DNA from: Metellina segmentata
Taxonomy: Eukaryota > Arthropoda > Arachnida > Araneae > Tetragnathidae
NCBI GenBank assembly: GCA_947359465.1
Contig: OX375873.1
Location: forward strand, 60,917,573-60,981,572
Direction of reading: 5' to 3'
DNA: 64,000 nucleotides
Positions within the stretch are counted from its first letter, which is position 1, and each line of letters opens with the position of its first letter. Position numbers and translations under genes: made by a program. Of the stretch, positions 34,082-45,185 are shown in pieces. The notes under the pieces are model-generated. The model did no database searches. It saw only the letters and a list, made by a program, of their open reading frames with translations, and had not been told where the DNA came from.

Positions 34082-35385
34082 TACATTCCGTGAGAGTTTC
34101 CTCAAAATCGAAATGGGGTCGAGTTGGAACCCTTCAACCACTTGAAAAAGAATAACTCCTTTCTTGTGATTTTTTAAAATCTGAAGGAAATATTTGGTGG
34201 TTGTGGTTACCTATATATTTCCAAAACTTTGAATCTGAAATGAAAATCAGAGGAATGTCGAGGCATCAGTCTTGAAATATTACATTGGAGTTGAGCAACA
34301 GTGGGAGATGATAAATTTAAAATATATTGGAAACGGAGACACATTATCAAACTGAAGATTACTATTCTGTGAGGAATAAAAGTAGACGCGAGTTTCTTCT
34401 TCTGGAAGTATTGCTACAGTAAAATTGTTAAGTCTTATATTTATACTCTGAAGAAAAAAGTATCAGTACTTAAATATTTTTTCTTCGTTCACGAATGTTA
34501 GCTACCATTTTTACAGCTTCTCATAATCAAACTGATAAAAATAACTAAAACGCAATTTGTTCAGGGCAAAATGCAATAACTTTAATTAGGACCAAGCTGA
34601 GCCAAACATACACAACAAAGGGAACTTTTCCAACAAACATACACTTCAAGTAAACACTTGTGTTTATTTTAAGAAAGTAATACTTTCTTGAGGGGTTATA
34701 GTTAAAATTGTCCTTAAACCTAAATATTTAGAAAGAGGCTTCTGTAAAATTATTTTCTATACTTTTGTCCATCAGGTACATAAATGCAAGTAACTAAAAT
34801 GTTTACATTTTTCGCAGAACTCCAATTTGCGATATCATGAACATTGAAAACCGCGTTAAAACTACCATAACGTGCATTGTATGACATTAAAATTCCTTTC
34901 AGTAGATCCTCACGTCATTGAATTAAAAGTAATGTTACACCTGCTTCTCTCTTGAACACCTTGACGCATTTCCGTGTTTCCCATTACCCGAGACTCGTTC
35001 GATTCCCACAATTAGCACGTGAATGACGGGTTAAGCATACACGTCGTAGCCAAAGGCATTGAGTAACAATAATGTGAACCCGTGATATGCGGTTTCAAGC
35101 CGATGTGAAGTAAAAAAGAGCACAAACCTCGACAGCTGTCATCTTCAAAACCAGGAAACGCGTCAGAAAACGAGCTCGTTGAGCTGCAAGTACGATACTT
35201 ACATTTTTGACGAATTACAAGGCTATCTGTATCTAGAATATCGCATCTGGAAGTCTGCAGATGCATCTGCGGACGTCATCCCTTTTCTCTTTGTTACGCG
35301 TATTGACATTCATTGGTCGCTACAGTTCGAGGAATATTTTAAGAGGATCTGTGCGCGTAGTGACCGCGACTGAGAAGTTTCTCGC
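34082..35385. other. Intergenic DNA with a CpG-richer patch
   Basis: No gene recognised. 34920-35380 is noticeably richer in CG dinucleotides than its surroundings (ACGCGTCAGAAAACGAGCTC type). It also contains GTTCGATTCCC near 35000, which resembles a tRNA B box. This could be an old SINE head or a regulatory patch. Confidence 0.4.
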
Positions 35386-36058
35386 ATTATCCTTTCCCGC
35401 TGCTTTATCTGTGTTGTAGCATCATAATTCGAGTTCGCAATTGCTTGTGCGAGCAAGCATAGTAATGTTTAAAACAAAAATAAATATAAACATCAATCGC
35501 TAGTTCGAGCTCGCACACTCAACAAACAGTTTGGCCAAAGAACCCTCTTCAGCTATTTGAAGCCGACCAACCGGTATAGTGGTTAAGGTGTTAGCCTCTA
35601 GATCGGAAGGTTCCTGGTTCGAATCCGGGTCCGGGCATGGATGTTTGTAAGCGTATGGTGTAGAGGCGACTGGTGTACCTTAAATCTGTCGTGGCCTTAA
35701 AGTCCTCACGTTGGGTTGGCGTGGAAGTTTGGAGAGTGGGGTGCCAGCTCAGGTGTTGCTTCGTCATCTGACCGTGGTTCAAAATTACGAGGTGTCGTCC
35801 TCTGATCTTTCCCTTAAGGGACTGATCCCGGACCGTCGTCAATAGCCCGTTGTGTTGCTCTAGTACGACGTTAACTAAAATTACCATTACCTTTACCGCT
35901 GCTTTATCTGTGTTGGAACATCAGAGTTCGACTTCGCAATTACTTTTGCGAGCATGCATCGTAATGTTTTAAACAAAAATGGAAACATCAATCGCGAGCT
36001 CGAACCCGCACGCTCAAGAAACAGTTTGGCCAAAAAACCCTCTTCAGCTATTTGAAGG
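35386..36058. repeat. ~175-bp direct repeats flanking a SINE
   Basis: 35386-35562 and 35885-36058 are about 90% alike by eye (CGCTGCTTTATCTGTGTTG ... CCCTCTTCAGCTATTTGAAG), 499 bp apart, with a complete SINE-1 between them. Far too long for a SINE target duplication. Confidence 0.85.
35563..35890 (+). repeat. SINE-1 (tRNA-derived), full-length copy
   Basis: A pol III promoter-like head has an A box (TATAGTGGTTAAGG) and a B box (GGTTCGAATCC). The body contains CCACGTCAA-like GTTGGGTTGGCGTGGAAGTT and GACCGTGGTTCAAAA, and the tail is TTGTGTTGCTCTAGTACGAC then AAAATTACCATTACC. Other copies are at 36175-36246, 46794-47094, 48385-48680 and 56425-56712. It is a retroposon moved by a LINE enzyme, not a functional tRNA gene. 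Confidence 0.85.
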
Positions 36059-36174
36059 AGAAAAATTAATACTTATCAATCTAAAATATTAGAGATTAAA
36101 TACTTATTTTTAATTTCGAATCTTTTCGTCACTCCTCTAGCCCTTACTAACCACAGATAATTAAAAACTCTAAA

Positions 36175-36246
36175 AGTAAGTAGGTATCTTAATAAACGTC
36201 GCACTAGAGTAACACAATGGGTTATTGGCAACGGTCCGGGATTAAA
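36175..36246 (-). repeat. SINE-1 3' fragment
   Basis: Reverse complement of the SINE-1 end: GGGATTAAACCCG, TGGGTTATTGGCAACGGTCC, GCACTAGAGTAACAC. Truncated. Confidence 0.75.
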
Positions 36247-38107
36247 CCCGAATGTAACACTCAAAAGTCCTTTTTGAGCAATAAAAAATTATTTTCTCTC
36301 ACGTAAGCGTATTTCTCATAACATAACTGCTTTCATGAGAAATGTCCGAAGAAGTTGACTATGGTCAAGAATGTATGAATATCATTGAGTTATTTATAAA
36401 AGTGCAAATTATAATATCAGTAGTACTCATGGAAGGCACATGAATGAAAAAAGTATGTTATTGGAATGTAAAAGCCGGTTCACTCAATTTGCTTCTAAGA
36501 TGATAGCCGATTGTTAAAATTTTAAAATTAGCACTATTTAACTTTTAGAATCAATAAAATATTGGAATTTTTGGAATTTATCTTCTCTAAGAATACATAA
36601 TTTCAAAAATTTCCTCTTTTTGTACAAAAAGTGAAAGCTATCATAGCGCGACCAACGATGAGCTAAGGTTCACCAGAGGCAAGCTTTTGTAAAATCCAAG
36701 TGCTCGATGGAGCAAGATTTTGTTCCTATAATACATTCTGATGTTTACTCCAGGACAAATGCTATGTTATTCTTTAAACATGTACAGCCAACAGTTATTC
36801 GTGAGCTTTATTAAGGATTTCATAGTTTTTGAAATTCCAAATGCGTATTAAAAAATTTTAATGAAAATTCCACATTTCAATAGATTATTATCAAAAAGCA
36901 CAAATAACATTTTGAAATCAATTGAAAACTAAAATCTGTTGTTAACAGAAAATCCTACATATTGCAAAGAGATAACTAGAAGGAATTATTCATAAAACAT
37001 GAAATTTTGGAATGGCTTACAGAAATTGTGAATACAAACAGAATAAAACTAATTTTTTGCCTTAGAATTATTCTAAAGCCTCTAACAACATCTGATTCTA
37101 AATTCTTTTGCAATAATTTTTGTTTACTGTTAAAGGTGACAAAATGACAATTTCGATAATGTAAGATTTAAAAAAATCGCACACTGAATATATAATACTG
37201 ATAAAACGAACATAAATTACAAAACTCTTCAAAAATATTCTTACACTTCAATGGTTTGCAGTGTTTATGTTGAGGAAACTGTAGTCTTACTTTTAAAAGA
37301 TCTAAATGGTCTCAAAAAGCAAAAATAAAATTTCTTTATTTTAATTATGTTAAGCATATGTTAATCTATAAAAAGAACAAAATTATGCTAATATTATGTT
37401 AAAAAGAATAATTGGTGCCCCTTTACAGCCAAAATGTGCAGGGTTTAAATGTTCCAATATCAGACTTTGAATCAGGTGTAATAATTTCATAAATACATTA
37501 CCAAACACTGGTTCCCTATTTTGAGCTCATTAAAATCAGGGCATATAAATGGGTCTCCTTGATGTTGTCGTGAATTTTTGAATAAAATATTCCAATAATT
37601 TTAATTTCCTCGTGAATTTGATTTTGCTGCGTAATTTATGTGCATAAAGAGACGTTTCATAACAGCCATTTCTCGGATTTAAACGCATCATAAACAGTAA
37701 TGAGCTGCTTACAATTACAAATGCAATAACAATAAGGAACAGAAAATAAAATAGAAGCATACAGTCGCAATTAAATTCACAGAGAACCATTATTTGAATT
37801 TTGTAACTTCCCTGTGTCCAAACTATAATTATAGGTTATTTTTAAATGAATTTATTTACTTATTTATAAGTTTTTTCAAAAGATTTTAACCGCGACTCTT
37901 CCGCTGTCCTATTCAGAATGAGTATTTGTTTCATTTTCCGGGTGACTACACTAGTTGAATTGGGCCAACTGTTTGAGAATTTAACTTTAAATATGCCAGT
38001 GAATAAAGCAATCTTTAAAAATTGAGGTGTATTTTAAATACGACTGTTAACTCTACTTCTTATATTATCAGGTCTGAGGTTTAGAACCAATGATAATCTA
38101 ATTTTAA
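36247..38107. other. AT-rich intergenic DNA
   Basis: No gene or element recognised. Frame 37536-37790 (minus) is hydrophobic at one end but shows no family motif. Confidence 0.5.
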
Positions 38108-38400
38108 AAATATGACTTTTTCAAGAAATCCTCTTTTTATTGAATTCTTATGGACTTCAGTTGTACCAAATTAATCACACTAAAAAACTCTCCGACTTTT
38201 TCAAGGAATAATTTTCAATGTATTTGTATGGACTTCAGTTATGACGGTTTATCAATTTTTTTAAAAATATGATCACTTTAAGGAAAAATATTTTATTGTA
38301 TTTGTATAGACTTCAATTGTGTTGGATAATATCGAATTTTGAACAACTTGATCTTTACAAGGAATGATATTTGTATTGCATTTTTATGAACTTCAGGTGT
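38108..38400. repeat. Decayed tandem repeat, about four units of ~80 bp
   Basis: Phrases of the form TTTTCAAGGAATAATTTT, TGTATTTGTATGGACTTCAG and TTRTG recur with starts near 38112, 38196, 38276 and 38352, spaced 76-84 bp. The units are strongly diverged. Confidence 0.6.
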
Positions 38401-38449
38401 GCTAATGCCATGTCTTTGCCGATGTTGATAAGCAATTTTATTTTGCTGT

Positions 38450-38644
38450 TCATTACCTATGAAATATATGACGAGTTGCAGGCAACACAGGTTCAATTCC
38501 CATAACTTACCCTGAGTGCATTTTTTTATTCTGTATCAGTAAAACATTTCCTGTGTGTCTGTCTATTAGTGAAGCTGTTTGCCTTGTATTTGGTGCCGCT
38601 AGGCCAAATATTACCTCTGCGCCATAAAGCCCAAGCCAACCAAC
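38450..38644 (+). repeat. SINE-B copy
   Basis: Has a tRNA-like B box GGTTCAATTCCC, then CAGTAAAACATTTCCTGTGT and the tail GGCCAAATATTACCTCTGCG, CCATAAAGCCCAAGCCAACC. This family also occurs at 46698-47222, 54735-54893 and 59052-59192. Confidence 0.7.
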
Positions 38645-38817
38645 TTATGAAATAAATACTTATATATCATCGCATTGAAGACCTAATGATGTCAGCAGAA
38701 TGTAAAAGGTCGAGGGTTTGTTGTAATAAAGCGAATTGACTTCACAAAAAGAAGAGTGAAAATGACTAGAAATTTTGTCAGGGATTAATGTTACTAATCC
38801 TCCAATGTCTGACTAAG

Positions 38818-39177
38818 TCAGACAAGGTTCATAAGTCCATTGATTTCCAGAAAATCAAGCACAATAAGGGTATCAGAGTAAATATTCTCCCTAGAGAGGT
38901 CCATGCAGTCCAAGATGTACTCAGCAGTCGCCGGCAGGACGAGACACTTGGTACATGTGGCGAAAACCTTTTCTCCCTCATTGAAGGAAAGGCTCTTGAG
39001 ATGACCACTAGCAAGACGAGAGAGCGCAGACTTGGAACCACTGTCACAAGCAAGGGACGTTGCCATTTCGTTGCAGTGAATGTCTACATATAAAGGAATC
39101 CATTGCAAGTGGACCACATGATGCAACGAAAGCTGCTTTAGTTTATGTATGATACAAATACTGGTCTTATCGCCCAC
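38818..39177 (-). pseudogene. LINE RNase H domain and C-terminus
   Basis: LKQLSLHHVVHLQWIPLYVD then IHCNEMATSLA corresponds to the RNase H block in which H, D and NE.AD are usual. Here NEMAT replaces NEMAD, so one acidic residue is lost. It ends with CTKCLVLPATAEYILDCM, a Cys-containing tail common in this LINE family. Earlier RNase H sequence (AIDLGLEAILTEKDFGAL) lies at 39290-39230 in another frame. Confidence 0.8.
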
Positions 39178-39465
39178 AAGTGTCCAGTTGCAGAGGTGTT
39201 GGAGAGAGCTGCGGCAATCAGATAGAATCTAAAGTGCACCAAAGTCCTTTTCGGTTAATATAGCCTCAAGTCCCAGATCAATAGCTATTAATTCGCTTCT
39301 AAAAACCGAACATGAGTCTGGGTTACGGCGCCAAGCGGACAGTTTATTCTGAGGGGTCTCTATAAATGTCACTACCTGCATAACCATCTATTTTGCTGCC
39401 ATCAGTATAAATCTTAATGGCATATTTAGGAATGTTCTAACTTCCAGGGCCAATTGCCTGATATG

Positions 39466-39878
39466 CTAGGTGACCATATGTTGCTTGTTGACATAGGAGG
39501 CTAGGCTAAAATGGAAACTAACCCCAGGAAGTCCGTCTGAGGATTCCAAGCAACAATGCAACGAATGAGGCTCCAAATCTCCATTTGGCATAGACAAGAA
39601 GACAACTTGGCTGAAGGGGCTGTTTTTCTTTAACCTCTGATTATTGCTCCAGTTATTGAAATACACTTCAGTTCAGTTGCATTGTGATGAGCATAACTAG
39701 AAAGTTTATTATAGTATTTGACAAGGCCTGCCTGTTTATATATACTGAAGAGACTGTAGGTCAGCCTCAAAAAGAACAATATTTGAGGGACAGCTATTTT
39801 TCTCAACCCAGATATGATTCGCGCTGCACGAAGCAATACTTGCTCGAATTTCTTCTTATTAGACACACAAGACAACAA
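39466..39878 (-). pseudogene. LINE segment between RT and RNase H
   Basis: LRAARIISGLRK, then LVKYYNKLSSYAHHNATELK and NNWSNNQRLKKNSPFSQVVF in two overlapping frames: the thumb/connection region downstream of the reverse transcriptase. A frameshift separates the two at about 39660. Confidence 0.8.
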
Positions 39879-40160
39879 TACATAGGATAAGTTTTATGAT
39901 CGCTAGATGTGTGGTTCTGAGGGTGACGGCGTCAGCACCCCAGTTCCTACCCGCGATATATTTAAGAATGTTTATACTTTTTCTGCTCTTCAAAATAATG
40001 GACTCAATATGTCTGTTACCAATGCACTAAGTGTCCAGAATAAATCCCAAATTCTTTGGATGTTTCTCATATGAGAGCTTCTGGTTGTCCATTTTCAGTA
40101 TCGACTGATACTTGTACAGGTGTTTATTAGTAGTAAATGTGACAGTTGACTTAGTAGGAT

Positions 40161-40441
40161 GCCGCCCAGCCAGTATGGTGGTTATGATCCTCGGTTGTCA
40201 CCGAGTGGGCCCGGGTTCGAATCCCGGATAAGGCATGGATGTAAAAACCTGGGAAAGAAGTCGGACTTTCGCCTGGAATGGATTCCCGTCTTGAAAGGAA
40301 AGCAGCGCACACCTTCTGTTCTTTGCTGGGATCATCGTTTGTTATAATAAAAATATTCTTCTTCTGTATTGTCTTGAATGTTTCTGTTCACCACTTGCTT
40401 TCATATGCATCCCAGAAGAACATACGACAACAACAACAACA
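40161..40441 (+). repeat. tRNA-Asp-like SINE with 12-bp target duplication
   Basis: The head resembles tRNA-Asp: TATGGTGGTTATGATCC (A box), a GTC at the anticodon position, and CCGGGTTCGAATCCCGG (T arm with B box). The anticodon loop has the wrong length, so it is not a functional tRNA. The tail ends ATACGACAACAACAAC. ACTTAGTAGGAT is duplicated at 40149-40160 and 40442-40453. It sits inside the reverse transcriptase of the LINE at 38788-41759. Confidence 0.92.
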
Positions 40442-40442
40442 A

Positions 40443-41048
40443 CTTAGTAGGATTTAAACTCAGCTTTAGATCGTTCGCAAAGTTCAAAAGGGTTAAAAGG
40501 GAGTCGTTTAACTTTCCCTCGATTTCCCCTATAACAGTATATATTACCGAGCACCAAAGTGCTATATAGTCTGTAAAGATGCCAACTTTCACGCCGTTTG
40601 AGGAAGTTCCCTCAATTCCTGCCAGGCCCAGAGTGAAAAGGGTAGGGCTGAGGACTGAACCCTGTGGGAAACCCTGGCTGAGCCCGAAAGAACTCAAGTA
40701 AGATTTATTTACTCTTACCCTGATAGATTTATGCCTCAAGATGATCAGATGTTTTTTGATAGGGATAATTGTAGCCCTTTTCCAATCAGATGGAAGACGA
40801 CCACTCCTCCAGAATTGATTGATAATGTCAATGAGCCTTTGTTTTCCTCGGAGGCCAAGGTTTTCGAGCATTTGACCATGGATGCCGTCAAGGCCAGGGG
40901 ATTTATTCAGATCTAGGTGGGCCGTCACTAGGAGTAACTCCTTCATTGTAAAAGGTTTGGTCAAGCCCAGGTTGTCTAAATCGGTAGGACCACAACCATG
41001 AATGACATTTCTGGCTTTTAAGAGGCAACTCGTTAATCCTATTTTCAC
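40443..41048 (-). pseudogene. LINE reverse transcriptase fingers/palm
   Basis: NKSPGLDGIHGQMLENL and WRSGRLPSDWKRATIIPIKK are reverse transcriptase blocks 1-2. A deletion then removes the usual KDP...YRPI region with the first catalytic Asp block. GFPQGSVLSPTLFTLGLAGI is block 4, and GIFTDYIALW stands where the catalytic F.DD should be, so both key Asp residues are altered (TDY). The frame runs into the SINE at 40441 and resumes at 40160 as STVTFTTNKHLYK. Not functional. Confidence 0.85.
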
Positions 41049-41435
41049 TCGTTAATATGAGTCCGCTTGTTATGAGATAGTGAGCAGTAAGCCCATTACC
41101 CCTCAGATCTGTCATCAGGGAAAGCCTGTTCATTAGAGTCTAAACAGAGTTACACTCTTCGTACTGATTTTGATCTTTGCCGATGACTAATTTCCAGAGT
41201 TTTTAGTTAGATGTCAATGTGTCCAGTTTGCTGCACATCTCCTTCCATCTTGTTATTTTGTGATGGGCATATCTCAGCTTAATCTCAGCATTGACTCTGT
41301 TAATCTCAATTCTATGGCTACTATCCAGAAGTGGTTTTAAAATAGGTGAATTTTGAGTGTAAAATGGAACATAACGCTTAACGTTTCCTCTGGGGACATG
41401 AACCCTAGCACATGTTGAAGCTTTGTTCCTAAAAT

Positions 41436-41759
41436 TCAACCAATTGTCGTTAAGATTGTCAGATATGGGAACAAGAGACAATTTGGAATCGACAGAATCT
41501 CTGAAAGATTCCAATCTGCCCTTTTAAAATTCCAAAATTTTTCTCGGATTTTTTTAATTCTTTGTTTTTTTCTTAACTCAATAAGTATTGGGAGATTATG
41601 TGTTTCAATGTTATCCAGCACAGACCAGGAGCATTGAAGAAAGATCTCTGAGCTAGCAATCGCAATGTCAAAGGCTTCAGAGGAATTATAGCTGAAGGAA
41701 GTGTGAGTAAGTGAACCGTCGTTTAAAATCATAAATTCTTTGTCATCCATCAATTGCAA
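41436..41759 (-). pseudogene. LINE endonuclease C-terminal part
   Basis: DDKEFMILNDGSLTHTSFSY then CSWSVLDNIETHNLPILIEL is the end of an APE-type endonuclease. The catalytic GSDHLPI motif reads ETHNLPI, so the last Asp-His pair is lost. The N-terminal two thirds are absent. Confidence 0.8.
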
Positions 41760-42162
41760 CCATTGAATAATTGAGATAAGGATACAATTCTCTTATGGAC
41801 TCAACAAAAGAAAATGACGGATGTTTCGTTCATTGAAGTGGTGTCTTGAATGGGAGAGTTTTTCAATGTAAACAAAAATAAACTATGAAAGAAGAAACAG
41901 CTTAAGTAAAAAACTAATTTGATATTTTTCCGTTTTGAAAAGGTTTGGTGTAAATGTTTGATGTGAAAAGGATTTCAATGCAATGTAAACAAATAAATAA
42001 ATTAGTTTATCGCAGTTTTGAGGAAGATTGACAGATAATCTAATTGGTGTTGACCCCATCAACTATCATAAAATTCAAATATTTTTCTTTGAAAATTTTA
42101 TTGGCAAAGTGCTGAAATTGTGTTTGAAAAATAAACCGTCGCGTGACGTTCGGAATAAGTAA
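41760..42162. other. Intergenic DNA
   Basis: Nothing recognised between the truncated LINE and the TIR element. Confidence 0.5.
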
Positions 42163-42384
42163 TGGTGGCTTCACACCAACGGCGACAGCGACAAAAACAG
42201 CTGTCTCTTCGCTTTGCGCATGCGTATTACAAACAAATTTTGTTTCTCCTGGTTCGTCTCTGTCGCTGTCGCTGCACTTTCAAGTCTTGGAGGAAGTTCA
42301 ACTTTTGTCTCTGTCGCCGTGCTGACAGCCAATCAGAATAAAGCCTAATCCGGTTTCGGTTGATGTTTTTCACCCAGCAAGTTA

Positions 42385-42790
42385 AAAGTTAATAATATCG
42401 AAATCCCACGGGCTCAGGAAGCTAAGTACCTAGGTATTATCCTAGACAGAAGACTCACAAGGAATCGGAACACAAAAAACGTTATCCATAAATTTCGAGA
42501 CGTAAAATGTTAACTTTTCAACCTAATTGCTCGGAATTCGCCAATGACTATTGAAAACAAAATACTCGTGTACCTAAGCTATCTCAAACCAGTAATCACA
42601 TATTTGGGAATCTACTAATAACAAAAATATAAATTCACTTGAAATCCTTCAAACTTATACACACCGAACCATCTCCAAAGCAAGATGGTTCCAACGAAAA
42701 ACAGAAATTATAAGACACGTTCTTAAAATTACCTCCCTTAAAATCCCTATCGCTAAACTTTTGAAAAAAATAAACCACGATATTTAATGC
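42385..42790 (+). pseudogene. LINE reverse-transcriptase 3' fragment
   Basis: Encodes EAKYLGIILDRRLT, then ARNSPMTIENKILVYLSYLK and later SKARWFQRKTEIIR-like and TSLKIPIAKLLKKINHD phrases. These are the C-terminal part of a jockey-like reverse transcriptase, in shifting frames. It is a different LINE family from 38788-41759. Confidence 0.8.
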
Positions 42791-42963
42791 AGATAGCTGA
42801 TTAAAATCTAACCCCTCTTTGAAGAGACATTATAAAGTCGCTCTCAGCACTATTTTTTCTTGCCAAAAAAGAACTAGTTTTTAACTATTCAATTAGTATC
42901 AGCAATAAGCTTGAACAGTCAACACAGCAGCGTCCCAAATATGGGTCTATTTTTAAGCACCTC

Positions 42964-42997
42964 CGGTCGCGGTCAGTACTTGGGAGGGTGACCACGC
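42964..42997 (+). repeat. 5S rRNA-like segment
   Basis: GGTCGCGGTCAGTACTTGGG then AGGGTGACCACGC closely resembles the 3' half of eukaryotic 5S rRNA (GGTYAGTACTTGGATGGGTGACCGC type). It is short, lacks the rest of 5S, and lies after the LINE fragment inside the TIR element. It could be a 5S-derived SINE remnant or a LINE 3' end. Confidence 0.5.
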
Positions 42998-43416
42998 AAG
43001 CTCCTTCGACCGGCAATCTGTTTACTGATGCAATACTACTTTTTAAACTTTTATTACCACTTCATAGCTACTTATTTAATTCCAAACAACTTATTTTATT
43101 TCTACTATTTTTTAAATTTTGGGCATTCCATTTTAGAATTAAGTAACTCCACCAAAATTGTTCTACCGGAGATAAAGGCCGCTAAGCTCGTCTAACAAGA
43201 ATAAAAGGAGTTTTATTAAAGGCGGAGGAGACGTGATCTGTCTGCCACACATCTTGCAGAATCAGAAATAAATGTGTTGCTTTCGAAAAAGAAAGTTATG
43301 CGCATGCGCAAAGAAATTGCTGTCGCTGCTGGTGTGAAGGCTCTTTTAGCAGCAACAGAGACAAGCGACAAAATGTTGCTGTCTCTGTTGCTGTCGCCGT
43401 TGGTGTGGAGCCACCA

Positions 43417-44908
43417 TAAGTCACAATAAATACGTGAGTGTGTCTGCTGAGGTAGCACCGTTCCACCGCATAAACACTACCGCCATCCAGTTTTAGCTTG
43501 ATAGAGAAAGCCCCTCAGTACTGTTGAAATTGCATTCTGGAAACATACAAAGCTGCTTCACAAGTTACGAAGGGCATGTTTACATTACAAAACACTAGAC
43601 CCTCTGTATTTAGCTTTACAGAAAAATAATTTTAATCTGTATTGATATTTTTTGATGAAATTTCGTAGGATTAAGAAAACAATCTTTGTTTGTAAAATTT
43701 TATAATTTGAAAGCTTTTCTTTTGCTTGTTTTGTTGAACCTTTTGTTCCATAAGCTTTTCAGATGCTTTTTATGAAAAGCTTTCCTATCTACACGCTTTT
43801 CTTTTGCTCTTGATTAGCTATTAAAATTTTCTGATCTATAAGCTTCTCTTCTGATCTCGATTTGATCATACCGGCCGTTGTTTTCCAACGGATTTCTTAA
43901 ATAAAGATAGATTTCAGATTTCCATTTAGCTTTAAATAAGAATATAAATCTAAACCTTTATGAGGAGTTCCCGCAGGCTCTAAACCATTTTTGGTGAGCT
44001 GAGAGGGTGTGGGCTTAAAAAAAAAGAGAAAGAAGTTATCGTTGCCATATCTGGACTAAAATATTTGATTTATTTTACGACTTTCACCAACGGAAAAAAT
44101 TGAACTAATATTTTTATAACACTACAGGTTGGACTCAAAATTACGCACTAGTCTGAAACATACATTTTAAGCTTAAATCCAAACAACACAGCCGACATTA
44201 TGGAACAGATTTCGAAAGCACATGATCTCGTGCTAACTATGATTTATTAGCTATTAACAGCCGTTTATCCTGGCGCATGCAGTTTCCCTTTTTGTTGTTT
44301 CTTACCCGTCAGAAACTGTCCAAGCGTGTAATGAACAATAAAACCAATGCTGTAAATCTCTACCATTTGACTAGAGCTCGAGTTTAACAGTCAATTTTCA
44401 GATTTTCAGTCCTTGTTGCAATTCGGTACTAAAGCCCCTTACCACATTTCAACAGACAATTTCTGAGTTCGTCGGGTTTTTTTATGGCCCCGATTGCAGT
44501 TTACGATGCGAGGAAAGTAGGTTGAGCAAATAGAGGTTCTGAGCACCGTGAATTCTCGAGTGGGAAAAGTATTTGGGTCCCCTCTGGTTTCTTCAGAGGC
44601 GGAACCTATCCGAGGGGTAGAGAGTTGAACCTAAAAGGAGCGCTGACCTTTAGTAGAAATACAGAGTGAGAGGCACTACGAAGGGTGATTTACACCATTT
44701 CAGTTTCTGCTTGCGGTTATACCTGATATTCGAGATATAATTAACTTTCGCATTCAGCATCTGTGCGAGATGTGGACAATGGCTAGTGACCAATCGATCG
44801 TGTACGAAGGAAGGTCGAATCTGACATAGTTTTATAATGGGGTTCCTAGAATCAACTCCGCTTTTCGAATTTTACTTTTGTTCTTTTACAGTTGCTTCAC
44901 GTACAAGA
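43417..44908. other. Intergenic DNA
   Basis: No gene recognised. 43705-43860 repeats AAGCTTTTC/ACGCTTTTCTTTTGCT phrases every ~45 bp. TACAGGTTGGACTCAAAATT at about 44124 looks like a transposon end but has no partner. Confidence 0.45.
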
Positions 44909-45185
44909 TATGAATTCTGTGCTCAGATGGCAAAATGTAAAGTGTCACTTTTCCCAAAAAATTGAGTAAGTCCCATCCTGGAGTCTGGTTTGTCAATGTT
45001 TAGAAGGTGGCAAAATGTCGTAATTTTTTTTTCTTTCAGTTTATGAGAAGACAAAGGTGGGAAAATTGTAATAAATAAAAAACCACAGATTCAAATGTTG
45101 AATCTTGAATCTTAAAATTGCTGTCACGAAAAATTAAAAAAAGTGACTTATAACATTTTGCCATCTGAGCATAGAATTTGTGCCA
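44909..45185. repeat. Inverted repeat, ~42-bp arms
   Basis: GCTCAGATGGCAAAATGT lies in the left arm (about 44909-44952) and its reverse complement in the right arm (about 45143-45185), with about 190 bp between. Part of the left flank (TTCACGTACAAGATATGAAT) recurs in direct orientation near 45310. Confidence 0.8.

Larger units (their letters stand above)
38788..41759 (-). mobile_element. Degraded EN-RT-RNase H non-LTR retrotransposon (LINE)
   Basis: Read on the minus strand, the order is endonuclease C-terminus (41759-41436), linker (41514-41203), reverse transcriptase (41133 to about 39680), then RNase H (about 39300-38818). This is the layout of I-group and related LINEs; the clade is not certain. 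Multiple stops and frameshifts occur in every domain, the endonuclease N-terminus is absent (5' truncation) and a SINE interrupts the reverse transcriptase at 40161-40441. The wording of many stretches (for example SYEKHPKNLGFILD and LVKYYNKLSSYAHHN) resembles LINEs known from spider genomes. That resemblance is from memory and not computed. Confidence 0.9.
42163..43416. mobile_element. TIR element with TAA flanks (PIF/Harbinger-like), 1254 bp
   Basis: Ends TGGTGGCTTCACACCAACGG and (inverted) TGGTGGCTCCACACCAACGG, followed on both sides by GCGACAGC; TAA flanks each end (42160-42162, 43417-43419). GCGCATGCG and GTCGCTG motifs recur just inside. No transposase frame is present. A LINE fragment occupies 42385-42790. 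TAA duplication and length fit PIF/Harbinger, but other families with 3-bp duplications are not excluded. Confidence 0.75.

Noticed and set aside
40161..40235. Functional tRNA-Asp gene
   Set aside because: The T arm is good but the anticodon loop has the wrong length and the sequence continues into a SINE body with a CAA tail and target duplication.
42964..42997. 5S rRNA gene
   Set aside because: Only about 33 bases match; the 5' half is missing.
44120..44150. Transposon end TACAGGTTGGACTCAAAATT
   Set aside because: No inverted partner or transposase nearby; kept only as a remark.
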